Position numbers and translations under genes: made by a program. A stretch of 5,189 nt of DNA from Pseudomonadota bacterium (GTDB lineage: Bacteria > Bdellovibrionota_B > Oligoflexia > Oligoflexales > JAPPIL01). Location of the stretch: contig JAPPIL010000022.1 of the NCBI GenBank assembly GCA_028877195.1, forward strand, positions 1 to 5,189. Reading direction: 5' to 3'. The notes under the pieces are model-generated. The model searched no databases. It saw only the letters and a program-made list of their open reading frames with translations, and was not told the origin of the DNA. Positions 5,158 through 5,189 of the stretch are shown piece after piece; the first letter of the stretch is position 1, and every line of letters begins with the position of its first letter.

Positions 5158-5164
5158 TATTTTT
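5141..5164 (+). terminator. Weak intrinsic-terminator-like hairpin after the protease gene
   Basis: GCAT (5144-5147) can pair with ATGC (5153-5156), or GTTGC with GTAAT using G-U pairs. Five T follow at 5160-5164. A second small stem, GCCG (5124-5127) with CGGC (5134-5137), is followed by TTT. Stems are short, so termination of the lipoprotein-protease transcript here is possible but not secure. The same bases also fit the IS-end reading. Confidence 0.25.
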
Positions 5165-5189
5165 GTTTGTATGCGGAGAGCGTTAGTCG

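Larger units (their letters stand above)
5135..5189. mobile_element. Possible end of an IS5/IS903-type insertion sequence running off the right edge
   Basis: From 5135 the sequence reads GGCTTTGTTGCATAA, which from memory closely resembles the IS903-group terminal inverted repeat (GGCTTTGTTGAATAAATC, about 15 of 18 positions). No transposase sequence lies inside the window, so this rests on the end sequence alone. Copy 1 of the repeat lacks the leading GG and could be a remnant of an earlier end or insertion. Confidence 0.25.

Overview
The window comes from a Gram-negative bacterium. Two adjacent genes encode precursors with lipobox signal peptides, there is a soluble (SthA-type) transhydrogenase, and the ferrochelatase carries an internal cysteine cluster of the kind known from Myxococcus and some other Gram-negatives. 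The ribosomal protein S21, the cluster-type ferrochelatase and the serine-protease lipoprotein together lean towards the former deltaproteobacteria (Bdellovibrionota/Oligoflexia or Myxococcota-like). This placement is an inference from protein style, and no marker here settles it. All five complete genes and the one partial gene lie on the + strand.

Layout. 1-663 is the 3' part of a DUF547 gene that enters from the left edge. Its stop overlaps the start of an SthA-like flavoprotein (660-2093) in an ATGA junction, so the two are probably co-translated. A 105-nt leader follows, holding a small hairpin and a perfect AAGGAGG ribosome binding site, which serves rpsU (2199-2399, TTG start). Ferrochelatase (hemH, stop at 3394) follows immediately, and its start is a real puzzle. 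The first canonical start codon in frame (TTG 2423) lies inside the conserved first beta strand, while the frame is open back into rpsU. A canonical A_AAA_AAA slippery heptamer sits in rpsU in exactly the phase that would join the two by -1 frameshifting. The less exotic alternative is an ATA start that overlaps the rpsU stop.

3395-3536 is AT-rich and holds a plausible extended -10 promoter. It starts a second unit of two genes: an unrecognised lipoprotein with two hydrophobic segments (3537-4184) and, 4 nt further on, a trypsin-fold (S1) serine protease that is also a predicted lipoprotein (4189-5100). The last 89 bases hold two near-identical 21-nt direct repeats, each able to fold into a hairpin. 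The second, with its preceding GG, resembles the terminal inverted repeat of IS5/IS903-type insertion sequences, so an IS may begin at the right edge.

Functionally the left unit is housekeeping: pyridine nucleotide balance, translation and the last step of haem synthesis. The right unit looks like an envelope-anchored protease with a partner lipoprotein. I find no defence system, CRISPR array, tRNA or rRNA. The most unusual element is the rpsU-hemH junction.
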